Shown here: positions 43,511 through 51,871 of the stretch, one piece after another | How positions within the stretch are numbered: position 1 is the stretch's first letter | Layout: each line of letters starts with the position of its first letter | Origin: Polyangiaceae bacterium | GTDB taxonomy: Bacteria > Myxococcota_A > Polyangia > Polyangiales > Polyangiaceae | Reading direction: 5' to 3' | Length of the DNA stretch: 64,000 nucleotides | NCBI GenBank assembly: GCA_947475525.1 | Contig: CANJMI010000011.1 | Location: 124,001 to 188,000, forward strand | Notes under the pieces: generated by a model | Seen by the model: only the letters and a program-made list of their open reading frames with translations | What the model was told of the DNA's origin: nothing | Databases searched by the model: none | Program-made: the position numbers and the translations under genes

Positions 43511-44293
43511 TCAGCCGCCGTTTTGCTTCGCGAGCGCTTCGAGACCTGAGTAATTACCCGAGTAGCCCATCTGCGTGTAGGTGACCTTCATCGTGCGCGG
43601 GTCGACGTAGTGCAGCATCGGGGTGCCCACGGAGTTCGTGTACGCGAGCGAGAAATTGGGGTCGCTCATCACGGAAACGTCGAGAAGGTTGTACTTGTCC
43701 TTCCACTCTTTCGTTCCGAGCAACGTCGGAGGTCCGTCGTTCGGCGCATCGATCATCAACGTCACCACGCGGATCCCCATCGGTTTCCACTTCGTCATCA
43801 AATTGGGAAGCGAACTCGCTTCCTGGGCGCAAGCGCCTCAGCCAAACTGCGACGAATCGAAGAGAATCGCGGTGATCCCCTTCGAGCCGTCGCAGTCGAG
43901 CAACTCCTCGATGCTGAGGCTGCCTTGCACCGTGCCGCCGGCCGGGTAGCCTTCCCACTTCAAGTTCGACGGGAGGATTTTTCCTTGGGCCACGCCGTAC
44001 GGACCGGCGGGGTAGACGCACGCCGCGCCTGTGCTCGAGCTTGCGGAGGCGGTGCTGTTCGATGACCCGCCCGTGCTCGCGGCAGTTGTCGTCGCGCCGG
44101 CCGAGCCGGTCGTGGCGCTCGAGGTTGAACCGACCGCGGCCGAGCCGGTCGTCGCGCTTGAGGTTGGACCGACCGCGCCGTCTTTGCCGCCGGTGCCCTC
44201 GACAAATTCGACGCCGTCTGCACCCGTTAACGAGTTGCACGCAACGAGCGCCGCGACGGCCACCCAGCGTACACAATGGTTCAACTCTCGCAT
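43511..44293 (-). CDS. Thioredoxin-like lipoprotein, probable selenoprotein (in-frame TGA = Sec152)
   Basis: The minus-strand frame from the ATG at 44293 to the stop at 43511 is interrupted only by TGA at 43838-43840. Read through, it gives 260 residues: a lipobox (LVAC, Cys19), a Ser/Thr/Ala/Gly linker containing a 13-residue tandem repeat (to about 92), then a thioredoxin-like domain. The TGA falls in ILFDSSQFG-U-GACAQEASSLPN, where thioredoxin-fold proteins have CxxC; the result is a UxxC redox motif (U152, C155) with the expected helix after it. The domain continues with MGIRVVTLMIDAP, and a GTPMLHYVD block matching the cis-Pro region (TP). Both halves show normal codon use. A SECIS-like hairpin follows the TGA. 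Without selenocysteine the product would stop before the second redox residue. A nonsense mutation or base error is the alternative. Confidence 0.82.
43806..43823 (-). promoter_or_regulatory. Candidate bacterial SECIS element
   Basis: In the mRNA a perfect 7-bp stem GGAAGCG/CGCUUCC carries the tetraloop AGUU. Its loop begins 22 bases after the UGA, inside the 16-37 base window of bacterial SECIS elements, and has a G in the first two loop positions, as SelB binding requires. A smaller hairpin (GGCG, loop CUUG, CGCC) lies directly after the UGA. The stem also encodes protein, so codon pressure could make part of it by chance. Confidence 0.65.
44100..44177. repeat. Tandem duplication of 39 bases inside the linker of the selenoprotein gene
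   Basis: Two adjacent copies (44100-44138 and 44139-44177) differ at three positions. Each adds 13 codons, encoding the GxTSSATTGSA unit of the lipoprotein linker. The length is in frame, so copy number can change without damage. Confidence 0.85.
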
Positions 44294-44296
44294 GTT

Positions 44297-44328
44297 GACA
44301 CTGTAACCCGATTACCTAGGTCAGTGTC
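44297..44328. promoter_or_regulatory. Inverted repeat just ahead of the selenoprotein start
   Basis: GACACTG (44297-44303) and CAGTGTC (44322-44328) are perfect inverted arms with an 18-base spacer, in the 45 bases between the SDR stop and the lipoprotein ATG. It could be an operator or a hairpin near the start; there is no T-run for a terminator. No consensus ribosome-binding site is visible here. Confidence 0.35.
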
Positions 44329-44338
44329 CAGCGCGGCG

Positions 44339-45184
44339 TCATCCCCAACGGCAACCACACCACGCTTCGCTGCGCCGCCAAAGGTCGGCCGCGAGGGCGG
44401 CGTCGTCGGCGAGTCGGCTCGGGCGCTTCGGTGCGGAGCGGTCGTAGTAGCGACCGGTCTCGCTCGCCAACCCGGGGTCCGTCGCGCAGTGCAGCGTCGT
44501 GCGGGCGCCTTCTTCGTTGGTGATCATGGCAAGCTTCATCAGTGCGCGGAATGGCCACGGCACGCGGCGCCAAACATCCGAGGCGACTACGCCGGGGTGC
44601 AGCGAATACGTTGTGATCCCGGTGCCTGCGAGCCGTCGGCTGAGCTCCGCCGCGAAGAGGACATTCGCGAGCTTGGAGACCCCGTACTCCGCAACGCCCG
44701 TGACGCTCGGCGTCGTCATCTTCACCGCGTCAAAATCGAGCTTCTTCGGTCGGTAGTGGGCGCGGCTCGAGACGACCACGATGCGCGCGGGCTGCGATTC
44801 GATGAGGCGCTCCCTGAGGAGGCATGTGAGGAGGAAGTGGCCAAGGTGGTTCGTTCCGAAATGAACCTCGAAGCCGTCGCGTGTCAGTCCGCGAGAGCCC
44901 GCGAGGCCTGCGTTGAGGATGAGCAGATCAAGGGGCTCCTTGCGCGCAAGAAACGCCTCGGCGCATTGGCGAACCGAGGCGAACTCACCGAGGTCGAGCG
45001 GCAGGAAGTCGGCCGTGCCCCCCGCTGCGCGAATCTCCTCGAGGACAGGGCGCGTGCGCTCCTCGGACCGTCCCGCCAGGATGAGCTTTGCACCACTGCG
45101 CGCGAGCTCAATCGCGGTGACTCGCCCGATGCCGGTGTTCGCACCCGTGATCAGGCACACTTTGTTCGCGACGTTCCAGCTCAT
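44339..45184 (-). CDS. Short-chain dehydrogenase/reductase
   Basis: 281 residues. Classical SDR layout resembling retinol dehydrogenase-like enzymes: cofactor motif TGANTGIG, NAGLAG, catalytic VVSSRAHY (Ser) and YGVSKLAN (YxxxK). The arginine at the end of the second strand (AGRSEER) suggests NADP(H). Substrate unknown. It lies 45 bases upstream of the selenoprotein gene on the same strand. Confidence 0.93.
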   Translation of the reverse strand: MSWNVANKVCLITGANTGIGRVTAIELARSGAKLILAGRSEERTRPVLEEIRAAGGTADFLPLDLGEFASVRQCAEAFLARKEPLDLLILNAGLAGSRGLTRDGFEVHFGTNHLGHFLLTCLLRERLIESQPARIVVVSSRAHYRPKKLDFDAVKMTTPSVTGVAEYGVSKLANVLFAAELSRRLAGTGITTYSLHPGVVASDVWRRVPWPFRALMKLAMITNEEGARTTLHCATDPGLASETGRYYDRSAPKRPSRLADDAALAADLWRRSEAWCGCRWG

Positions 45185-45279
45185 GGCGCCGAGTGTGGCA
45201 CAGCTGACAGCAGCCTAAGAGGGCGATCACGGCGTGTCGTCGGGTTAGGGCCCGGCTGTGGCGCAATCACGGCGCGCGC

Positions 45280-46806
45280 TCAGCGGGGAAGTCGAAACTT
45301 ACGCCCGGCCAAGTTGAACGCGACAGAGTGGACGGTAGCCGCCGTTTTCGGAACCAGCATCACGCCGCCGCTGAGATGCGAGTACGGGTAAAAGCGACCG
45401 ACGAGGTGCTGCTTGCCCGTCGTCGTGGTGACCTCGAGCGCGGTCGCTTCACCACTTGGGTTCGCGGAGTTTAGAAGAGGCTCGAGCCACTTGGTCGTAC
45501 CGTCTGCGGCGATGGCGATTCGATCGTAGAGGACGGGCGAGCCCTCGATCCACGCGGCGTTGTTGACGAGCTTGATGCGATTGAAAAGCTGCTTGAAGGT
45601 AAAATCGCTGACCCACGCGGGCTCGCAATAACTCATGAAGTCGGGCGCGTCGGGCGCGATGAGTTTCGGGGCTAGGAGATCGAATCCCCATGCGCCGATC
45701 GAGCCATCCGGGCGGGGAAAGAACGGGTCGACGCTTTGGCTCACGCCGCACGGAGCGTGAGGCCGTCCGTGTTGATGCCCGAGCTCGTGAGCAGCGGTTC
45801 CCGCGGATTCTTCGCCCGTAAATCCGATGCCGATCCCAGCTCGGGACATCGGATCGTTGGGTCCGGCGAGCAGCGAGAGCCCCGCGACGCAGCCCGAGCT
45901 GCAGAACGATCCAAACGAACCCGCCGCGTTGAAGAGACCGTAATAATACTCGTCGTTCGCGGCGCCGGACGTCTGCCGGTAATCGGTGATCGCGTTCAGC
46001 AAATCGTTCCAGCCGTCGCCGCCCGGATCCACCGCTTGGTTCCAGGTCACCGCCGGCTTCACGGTCACGGTGACGCTCGGTACCGGGTACAGCCGGAACA
46101 ACGCATCGCGATAACGATCGACTTGCTGCTGCGAGGTGTCGGGCAAGCGGTTCGAGCCGTCGGCGGCGTAAGCGACGGGCACGAGCACGACTTTCAACGT
46201 CGCGCCAACAGCCTGGATGGGCAGCGCCAAGAGGCCCGATGGCGGATAAGCCGCGGTCGTGTTCGTCCCACTCGACTGGGCCGCGGTCGTGAGGAGTTCG
46301 ACCCGCATGCTGGTCGCGGCGCCGATGCGCGCTCCCGGGATCGCAGCGTTTGCCGTGGTTTCGAGAGTCTGCTGGTCGGAGGAGCCCGCGAGTGTCGTCG
46401 GGACCTCGATAGGAGGGCCGTCGCCGAACGTGACGCGCAGCACGCCCGTGCTCGACGCTGACGCCTTGTAAAAAACGCGGAGGTACGCGTCGCGCCCCGC
46501 CACGATCGGGATGTCCGAGTCGAGCTCGTCGCCACCTTTCATTAGCGGCCGTTCGACGCCTTGGTAGAGTTTGATTTCGGTTACCGTGACGCCGTCGGCC
46601 GCGACGAGCTCGGATGTCCCGCCGCTACTCGAGCTTGCTGGGCCTGGACCAACGGAGGCGCTGCTTCCCGCTCCACTGCCGGTCATCGAGCCGGTGCCCC
46701 CGCTCTGCTCCGGGAGGAGCTCGATCCTGTCCGCGCCAGAGATCAGATTGCAAGCCGTTGTCGCCACTACCGCGAAGGCAAACGCCGATTGTCGCCAATC
46801 TCTCAC
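45280..46806 (-). CDS. Metzincin-like zinc metalloprotease lipoprotein
   Basis: 508 residues from the GTG at 46806, which yields a lipoprotein signal ending TTAC. The residues after the Cys (CNLISGADRIEL) repeat those of the selenoprotein lipoprotein (CNSLTGADGVEF). A Gly/Ser linker follows. The zinc site HELGHQHGRPH at 340-350 fits HExxHxxGxxH, and a Met-turn (MSYCEP) lies about 60 residues later, so it is a metzincin. N-terminal region is beta-rich (VTEIKLYQGVERPLM). Likely an outer-membrane or surface protease. An ATG-initiated longer start at 46857 seems less likely. Confidence 0.85.
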   Translation of the reverse strand: MRDWRQSAFAFAVVATTACNLISGADRIELLPEQSGGTGSMTGSGAGSSASVGPGPASSSSGGTSELVAADGVTVTEIKLYQGVERPLMKGGDELDSDIPIVAGRDAYLRVFYKASASSTGVLRVTFGDGPPIEVPTTLAGSSDQQTLETTANAAIPGARIGAATSMRVELLTTAAQSSGTNTTAAYPPSGLLALPIQAVGATLKVVLVPVAYAADGSNRLPDTSQQQVDRYRDALFRLYPVPSVTVTVKPAVTWNQAVDPGGDGWNDLLNAITDYRQTSGAANDEYYYGLFNAAGSFGSFCSSGCVAGLSLLAGPNDPMSRAGIGIGFTGEESAGTAAHELGHQHGRPHAPCGVSQSVDPFFPRPDGSIGAWGFDLLAPKLIAPDAPDFMSYCEPAWVSDFTFKQLFNRIKLVNNAAWIEGSPVLYDRIAIAADGTTKWLEPLLNSANPSGEATALEVTTTTGKQHLVGRFYPYSHLSGGVMLVPKTAATVHSVAFNLAGRKFRLPR

Positions 46807-46913
46807 GCCGGGAGAATACGGTTCTACGGCGTCTTCGCGACCCATAATTCGCGGCATCGCACCCGATTTTTGTCCGCGCTGGCGCCAGCCGCGGCCAGGT
46901 TTCGCGAGCCGTA

Positions 46914-47786
46914 CTATTCGCCGAGGATGAAGCTCGGCGTCGTCTCGAAGTGCAGCGCCGCGGAGATTTGCGTGCAGGTGCCCTCAGCATTCACGCCAAG
47001 GTCCGCGCGCGTTTTTAAGAGCGGGACCACGGCCCCCTTGACGGAGCCGCCGACGTTGAAGCTCTGGATCACCTGCGCGAGCTCCTCGACCACGATGCCG
47101 CCGCCGACAAACCCACCGAGAGAAGCACCCGGACCGAGGTCGTCGGGATTGACGTTCATGCGGATCGCCGTCTGGTGAACACCGAGGTTGAACGCGGCGT
47201 CGAGGACACGCACGGGCAAGACCACTTCGCCCGGGCCGGCCGTGAGAACCCCGCCGTCGATGCGCGCGCCCGCGACCACCGTGATCGGCGCTGTCGCGGC
47301 GTCCCACGCGAAGGTTTGGTACGGTAAATACTTGCCTGTCCCATCTTGCAGCGGGGTGCCTGCACCGGCCCCGAAGGTGACATCGACGCACGCGTCGTTC
47401 TCGAAATCGTCGACGCCGCGCAGGGCCATCAGAAGGATCAGCTGGCCGTTGGAGATGGCAGCGCCGAGAAGCTGATCGATGTTGTCTTTTCCGACCAGCC
47501 CTTCGACGATTGGAAGCAGCGTCGCGACCTGATTGTCGATGCCGGGCGTGCCCTCTGGCGAAACGAAGTCCACCTGGTAACAGCCTTCGGGGTCGTTGCC
47601 GTCGCTGATGCGGCCGTCGACATTGAGGCCCTCGACGGATTTGTCGTCGTGCTGTTTTCCGAAGGTCGCGAACGTCACGACCGACGCGATGGTCCTTCCT
47701 GAGCTCGTGCACGTAACGACAGGCGGCTCCCCTCCGCAGCCGAAAGCAAGGAGCGGCAAGACGGCCACCAACCTCTGCGCTCTCAC
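46914..47786 (-). CDS. Predicted lipoprotein, third gene of the DUF1592/DUF1552 operon
   Basis: 290 residues; GTG start overlaps the previous stop (GTGA). Signal peptide with lipobox LAFGC (Cys17). The mature part is a beta-rich domain (VVTFATFGK, YQVDFVSPEGTPGIDNQVATLLPIVEGL, DACVDVTFGAG), without cysteine pairs beyond three positions. No family recognised. Its position in a coupled operon with secreted DUF1592 and DUF1552 proteins suggests a shared envelope process. Confidence 0.8.
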   Translation of the reverse strand: MRAQRLVAVLPLLAFGCGGEPPVVTCTSSGRTIASVVTFATFGKQHDDKSVEGLNVDGRISDGNDPEGCYQVDFVSPEGTPGIDNQVATLLPIVEGLVGKDNIDQLLGAAISNGQLILLMALRGVDDFENDACVDVTFGAGAGTPLQDGTGKYLPYQTFAWDAATAPITVVAGARIDGGVLTAGPGEVVLPVRVLDAAFNLGVHQTAIRMNVNPDDLGPGASLGGFVGGGIVVEELAQVIQSFNVGGSVKGAVVPLLKTRADLGVNAEGTCTQISAALHFETTPSFILGE

Positions 47787-49120
47787 GCCTCGAGCTCCGA
47801 GAGCCCCTCGGTAACGAGGCCCTTGCCTTCGCCGAAGGAAGTGACCGGAATACCGAGCGCGCGTAGCAGCGTAAGGCCGAGCTTGCTCGCGCTTTCGGGC
47901 GCGGGCGCATGATAGTGAACGCCCTTCTTTAAGGCACCGTTGCCTCCCCCCGCGACGAGCAGAGGGTAGTTGTCGATGGCGTGCGATTTTCCGAACGAAC
48001 AGTCCGAAAATCCGAGCAGCACCATGTGGTCGAGCAGCGTGCCATCGCCTTCTTGGACGCTGCGGAGTCGTTCGATGAAATACGCGAACTCTGAGATGAT
48101 TTGCAGGATGATCTTGTTCACCTCTGGCTGCAGACCGGGCTCGTCGTGGGTGAGCTGGTGGTGGCCCGAAGGCGCGCCGGGATAGAGGATGTTGCTCACT
48201 GGTTTGGAGAACAGAAGCGAGCAGGCACGCGTCGCGTCACACGCGAGAGCCATCGTCAGCATGTCTGCCATGACGCGGTGAATCGCGCTCATTTGCGGCC
48301 GGCCATCCTGGTCGGGATAGTCGCTCTCGGGGGACGCGGGCTTCTTGCACGAGGCGAGGTTCGGCGGATCTTGCTCGAGCTTCGCGAGCTGTTGTTCGAG
48401 CGCACGAATGCCGTCGTAGTGCTGCTCCAGGCGGATGCGGTCGCTCGCGCTCACGCGTTTCTGCAGGCTCTTGGCATCGTCACCGACCGCGTCGAGCACG
48501 CTGCGTCGCAGGGCCACTCGCGGATCGATGATGGGGCTGGTCCCCGGCTCGACGAAGCCCGCCCCGAAGATCCGCTGATACATCGCGAAAGGCGAGGTCT
48601 CGGGAGGATTGGCCGCGCCCGGAGCCGAGTAGGAGAGAGTCGCCGTCGTGCGTTCGACACCGGCCTCGAGCGAGCGGAAGCGGGTCGCATCACCGTAAGC
48701 TTGGGCCACCACCTGGTCGAGCGTGGGCCCGCCGAAGACGCTGCTGTCGAAGCTGTCGCCGACGCTCAGCAGCGGTCCACCATAGAGCACTCCCGCCGGG
48801 CCGCTTCCGTGCGGAATGGCGTTCGGCAAGTCGACCCGCAGTCCGCTCACCACCGAGACTTCGCTTTTCACTTTCGCGAGCGGCGCGAGCTGTGGAGAAA
48901 GCTCCCACTCGGGTCCGTTGCCGGCCGGGACCCACGAGCCGGTATGGACGCCGTTGCCGAAAAACCACCAGGCGAAGCGCGACGGAAAGCCGCTGCCGTC
49001 CGCGAGTGCATCGCCATTCGATGAGAGAAACGCCTCGAGAGCGGGAAGCCCGATGGCGACGGCGCTGCCTCCGAGGAGACCGCGAAGGAGTAAGCGTCGC
49101 GAAAGCTTGTAGCGGCTCAT
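47783..49120 (-). CDS. DUF1552 protein with Tat signal
   Basis: 445 residues. Starts SRYKLSRRLLLRGLLGGSAVAIGLP, a twin-arginine-type signal (RR followed by LLLRG). The domain matches DUF1552: FAWWFFGNGVHTGSWVP, HGSGPAGVLYGG, GGPTLDQVVAQAYG, SGHHQLTHDEPG and LLGFSDCSFGKSHAIDNYPLLVAGG near the end. These proteins occur with DUF1592-family heme proteins in Planctomycetes and myxobacteria; biochemical role unknown. ATG overlaps the upstream stop. Confidence 0.9.
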   Translation of the reverse strand: MSRYKLSRRLLLRGLLGGSAVAIGLPALEAFLSSNGDALADGSGFPSRFAWWFFGNGVHTGSWVPAGNGPEWELSPQLAPLAKVKSEVSVVSGLRVDLPNAIPHGSGPAGVLYGGPLLSVGDSFDSSVFGGPTLDQVVAQAYGDATRFRSLEAGVERTTATLSYSAPGAANPPETSPFAMYQRIFGAGFVEPGTSPIIDPRVALRRSVLDAVGDDAKSLQKRVSASDRIRLEQHYDGIRALEQQLAKLEQDPPNLASCKKPASPESDYPDQDGRPQMSAIHRVMADMLTMALACDATRACSLLFSKPVSNILYPGAPSGHHQLTHDEPGLQPEVNKIILQIISEFAYFIERLRSVQEGDGTLLDHMVLLGFSDCSFGKSHAIDNYPLLVAGGGNGALKKGVHYHAPAPESASKLGLTLLRALGIPVTSFGEGKGLVTEGLSELEA

Positions 49121-50757
49121 GGCGCCTCCGATGCGCGACGAAGGCCGTCGCTCATGGCGATGTGCTTTAAGAGTGGGAGCATGCGGAAGCCCTCGTGCTC
49201 GAGCGCGTCACGGAGCCAACCGATCAGCGCTTCTTCGCCCTTTTGTTCGCGTTTTCCGACAGCGTAGCGGTAGAGGTGCCGCGACAGGCAACGGGTAAAC
49301 TCGGGGTGAACCGCGATCGCCGCACCGAGGTCTCGCGGGTCCTCGAAGGCGACGCCGTCGAGGTCGCCAGTCGTGTCGATCATGACGGCCTGCTCCGTGA
49401 GTCGATGGCGCCCGATGCCGTCGAATGTCTCGAGGCCGAGCCCGATAGGGTCCATGCTCTGGTGGCACGACGCGCAGTTAGGGTCCTCGATGTGCTGACG
49501 CATCCGATCGCGCAACGTGGGGAGGTCGGGGCTCGGCTCGGGGAGGGCTGTGTCGACGTCCGCCGGCGGCGGCGGGATCGAGCCGCAGAGCAGGACGGTG
49601 CGCATGAACTTTCCGCGCAGAGTCGATGAACTCGAGGTCGCGTGGGCGTAGAGGGCGAGGATCCCCGCTTGGCCGAGGAGGCCGCGCCGCTCGCCGTGCT
49701 CGGGCAGCAGCGTGGCCCCGAACCCGTCGATCACCGGGGCGGGGATCTCATAGAGGGTAGCGAGGCGTCGGTTCACGAACGCGCGACGCGACGTCATCAT
49801 CTCGCGGGCGTCACCGTCGGCATCGACGACGAGCTCCTCGAGGGTTCGCAGCACAGCCTCGCGAGCATCGGGGCCAAGGTCGGCGCTCGACTGAGGGAAA
49901 ACGCTGGGATCCTTCACGAGGTCATCGAGACGAAAAAGTCCGAACCGCTCGTCGAAGAAGTTTCGCACGCCGCGTCGAGTTTTTGGCGAGGCCACCATGG
50001 CATCGACGATTCGTTCGAGGCTTCGGTCGTCGGTAAGTTCGCCCCGTTCGGCGGCATCGAGGAGCGCGTCGTCTGGCGTCGTGTTCCAGAGGAAATAAGC
50101 GAGGCGCGTCGCGAGTTCCCAGTTGGAATACCGCAAGCCGCCGGTGGCCGCGTCCGGTTCGCCGAGCTCGATCCGAAAGAGAAAGTGCGGCGACTGGAGG
50201 ATGCCGGCGAGAGCGAACTCGAGCCCTTGATGGAAATTTCCGAGGGTCTTTGAAGCGTTCGTTGCGAGCGCGACGTAGCGTGCGAGCTCAGCTCCTTCGA
50301 GTGGTCGTCGGAACGCACGGCGCCCAAAGGACGCGACGAACGTCTTCGCGCACGCCTCGTCGATGGTGCCGCCGGGTGCGCACGGGACAAGTGCATCGCG
50401 AGCGGCGCCGGGTTTCATCGCCTGCGCAGCAAGGTCGAATGCGGCTGACTCGTACCTGTCGACGCCGAGTGACGAGATGCTCGTCTGCGACGCTCCGACG
50501 GCGAGGAAACCATCGCTCACGGTGTCGGGTTCGAGTGCATTCGGAACCGCCACGTCGCCGAGAAGATCGCGCACGGTTTGTCGGTATTGCGACCGAGTGA
50601 GGCGTTTTATCACCGCTTCGCTTGGCGCGACGTCGGGCGCTGGCGGGAGCGGCGAGACGGGCGTCGCCGGTGGAGACTCGCAACCTCCTAGCAGCCACAG
50701 GCCTATCCACGACACGCAGAGCGCGACGGCGATTCGGGGGAGGGGTCGGAGCTTCAT
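49117..50757 (-). CDS. DUF1592/DUF1588/DUF1585-family lipoprotein with a heme-binding motif
   Basis: 546 residues from the ATG at 50757 (lipobox LLGGC). Domain order follows the PSD1-type architecture: LTRSQYRQTVRDLLGD (DUF1587), a middle region with FGRRAFRRPL (DUF1595), RLAYFLWNTTPDDALLDAA (DUF1592), RRGLLGQAGILALYAHATSSSSTLRGKF (DUF1588), and a C-terminal DUF1585 region with CASCHQSMDPIGLGLETFD. The CxxCH is a single c-type heme site. First gene of a three-gene operon with four-base overlaps. Longer start at 50811 has no signal character. Confidence 0.9.
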   Translation of the reverse strand: MKLRPLPRIAVALCVSWIGLWLLGGCESPPATPVSPLPPAPDVAPSEAVIKRLTRSQYRQTVRDLLGDVAVPNALEPDTVSDGFLAVGASQTSISSLGVDRYESAAFDLAAQAMKPGAARDALVPCAPGGTIDEACAKTFVASFGRRAFRRPLEGAELARYVALATNASKTLGNFHQGLEFALAGILQSPHFLFRIELGEPDAATGGLRYSNWELATRLAYFLWNTTPDDALLDAAERGELTDDRSLERIVDAMVASPKTRRGVRNFFDERFGLFRLDDLVKDPSVFPQSSADLGPDAREAVLRTLEELVVDADGDAREMMTSRRAFVNRRLATLYEIPAPVIDGFGATLLPEHGERRGLLGQAGILALYAHATSSSSTLRGKFMRTVLLCGSIPPPPADVDTALPEPSPDLPTLRDRMRQHIEDPNCASCHQSMDPIGLGLETFDGIGRHRLTEQAVMIDTTGDLDGVAFEDPRDLGAAIAVHPEFTRCLSRHLYRYAVGKREQKGEEALIGWLRDALEHEGFRMLPLLKHIAMSDGLRRASEAP

Positions 50758-50811
50758 CGCGGTTGTCTCCAAGCTCACGAGCATACGACACTTTCGGCGC
50801 GCGCGCCGCAC

Positions 50812-51474
50812 TCACCCGAGGCGCAGGGCCGTCACGCCGAGCGCCTTCGCGAGGATGCCGGCGAGATTGAACCAGGTCCCGCAATGATCGAGGACCTCGG
50901 GACTCGCGCTGGCGACGAATGCCGCTCCACGGAGGCGGGCCGCGACACTGGCCACCTCCTCGCAAACGACGGTCGGTTTGCGTTTTCCGCTTAAAAGCTT
51001 CCGGAGCGCGTCGGCATGCTCGAGGGACGCGGCGTCGTGCACGATGCGGACGGCACTTGGGCCTAGGGTGAGCACGACCTCGGCGATCCGGCGGAGCGCT
51101 TCGGGTTCATGGACGGCAAGCACCTCCGGGGCGACCTCGGCGGTACCAATCAGTCCGGCCGCGCTCTCGAAAAGCACGATGCGTGGGTCGAACGTCGCCG
51201 CGATTGAGGCGGCGACATTCGCGCAAACGCTCGCCACATCGAGGCGCAGTGGTCGTCCTGCGACATCGTCCGGATCGAGCTCGCGCGCGATGTGATGGCG
51301 GTGGTGGGCGTCGGCTCGGGCGATGGCGTCGAGCAGGATGCGCTCGCGTGGGCTGAGCCCGCGGTGCTCGGCGATAAACCGGGCGACCTCGAGGGCGGGG
51401 TAGCCGCGAGCGCAAAGCCAGCTCGCTTCTTCGGCCGCGGTGCGCAGGCGGTCGACCTCGCCGTCACTCAGCAT
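50812..51474 (-). CDS. DUF434-like protein
   Basis: 220 residues. The N-terminal 70 residues resemble DUF434: LCARGYPALEVARFIAEHRGLSPRERILLDAI, followed by a second domain (DVASVCANVAASIAATFDPRIVLFESAAGLIG) with Rossmann-like alternation and VVCEEVASVAARLRG. No catalytic residues are obvious. The downstream operon starts 54 bases after its stop. Family call by resemblance only. Confidence 0.6.
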   Translation of the reverse strand: MLSDGEVDRLRTAAEEASWLCARGYPALEVARFIAEHRGLSPRERILLDAIARADAHHRHHIARELDPDDVAGRPLRLDVASVCANVAASIAATFDPRIVLFESAAGLIGTAEVAPEVLAVHEPEALRRIAEVVLTLGPSAVRIVHDAASLEHADALRKLLSGKRKPTVVCEEVASVAARLRGAAFVASASPEVLDHCGTWFNLAGILAKALGVTALRLG

Positions 51475-51515
51475 GAGCTCCTCAAATCCGCGCTGCCACC
51501 GGACGACGGTGGTAG

Positions 51516-51824
51516 ATGAGACGCATGACGGCTCGTAAGCGATCCCAGCCTCGCCAGACCAAACGCGAGCGTAAGGCCATCTCCGGTCCCGGCAATTCGG
51601 GCAACGCCGCCCACGACCACAGCCAGCACATCCACTGCGTGGCGTGCGGCGTTCACCTCGATGCGGCTCAGTTTGCGGCCGCTCCGGTGACGGCTCGCTG
51701 GGTTACGTGCGAGCACGGCAGCCGATTCGCCGCATGCGAGGGCTGTGTGCCGCGTGCCAAGCAGTTGCTCGAGGAACACGATCGCTCGGGTCGCCCGGTC
51801 GATGCCGCGTCGGCGTATCACTGA
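51516..51824 (+). CDS. Small zinc-ribbon-like protein
   Basis: 102 residues from the ATG at 51516 (or ATG at 51525). A basic start of 20 residues (RKRSQPRQTKRERKA) precedes HIHCVACGVHL and later CEHGSRFAACEGC: two CxxC pairs suited to bind one zinc ion. No family recognised; the basic tail could bind nucleic acid. It diverges from the DUF434-like gene with 41 bases between starts. Confidence 0.7.
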   Translation: MRRMTARKRSQPRQTKRERKAISGPGNSGNAAHDHSQHIHCVACGVHLDAAQFAAAPVTARWVTCEHGSRFAACEGCVPRAKQLLEEHDRSGRPVDAASAYH

Positions 51825-51871
51825 CGCTCCGGTCGCGGCTCCTGCTCGCGGCACACCTACTCGCGGCACAC

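Noticed and set aside
43838-43840. Treating the thioredoxin-like lipoprotein as two genes or a pseudogene
   Set aside because: Both halves are in one frame and intact, the stop is TGA at the redox position, and a SECIS-like hairpin follows; the selenocysteine reading explains more, though a base error cannot be excluded.
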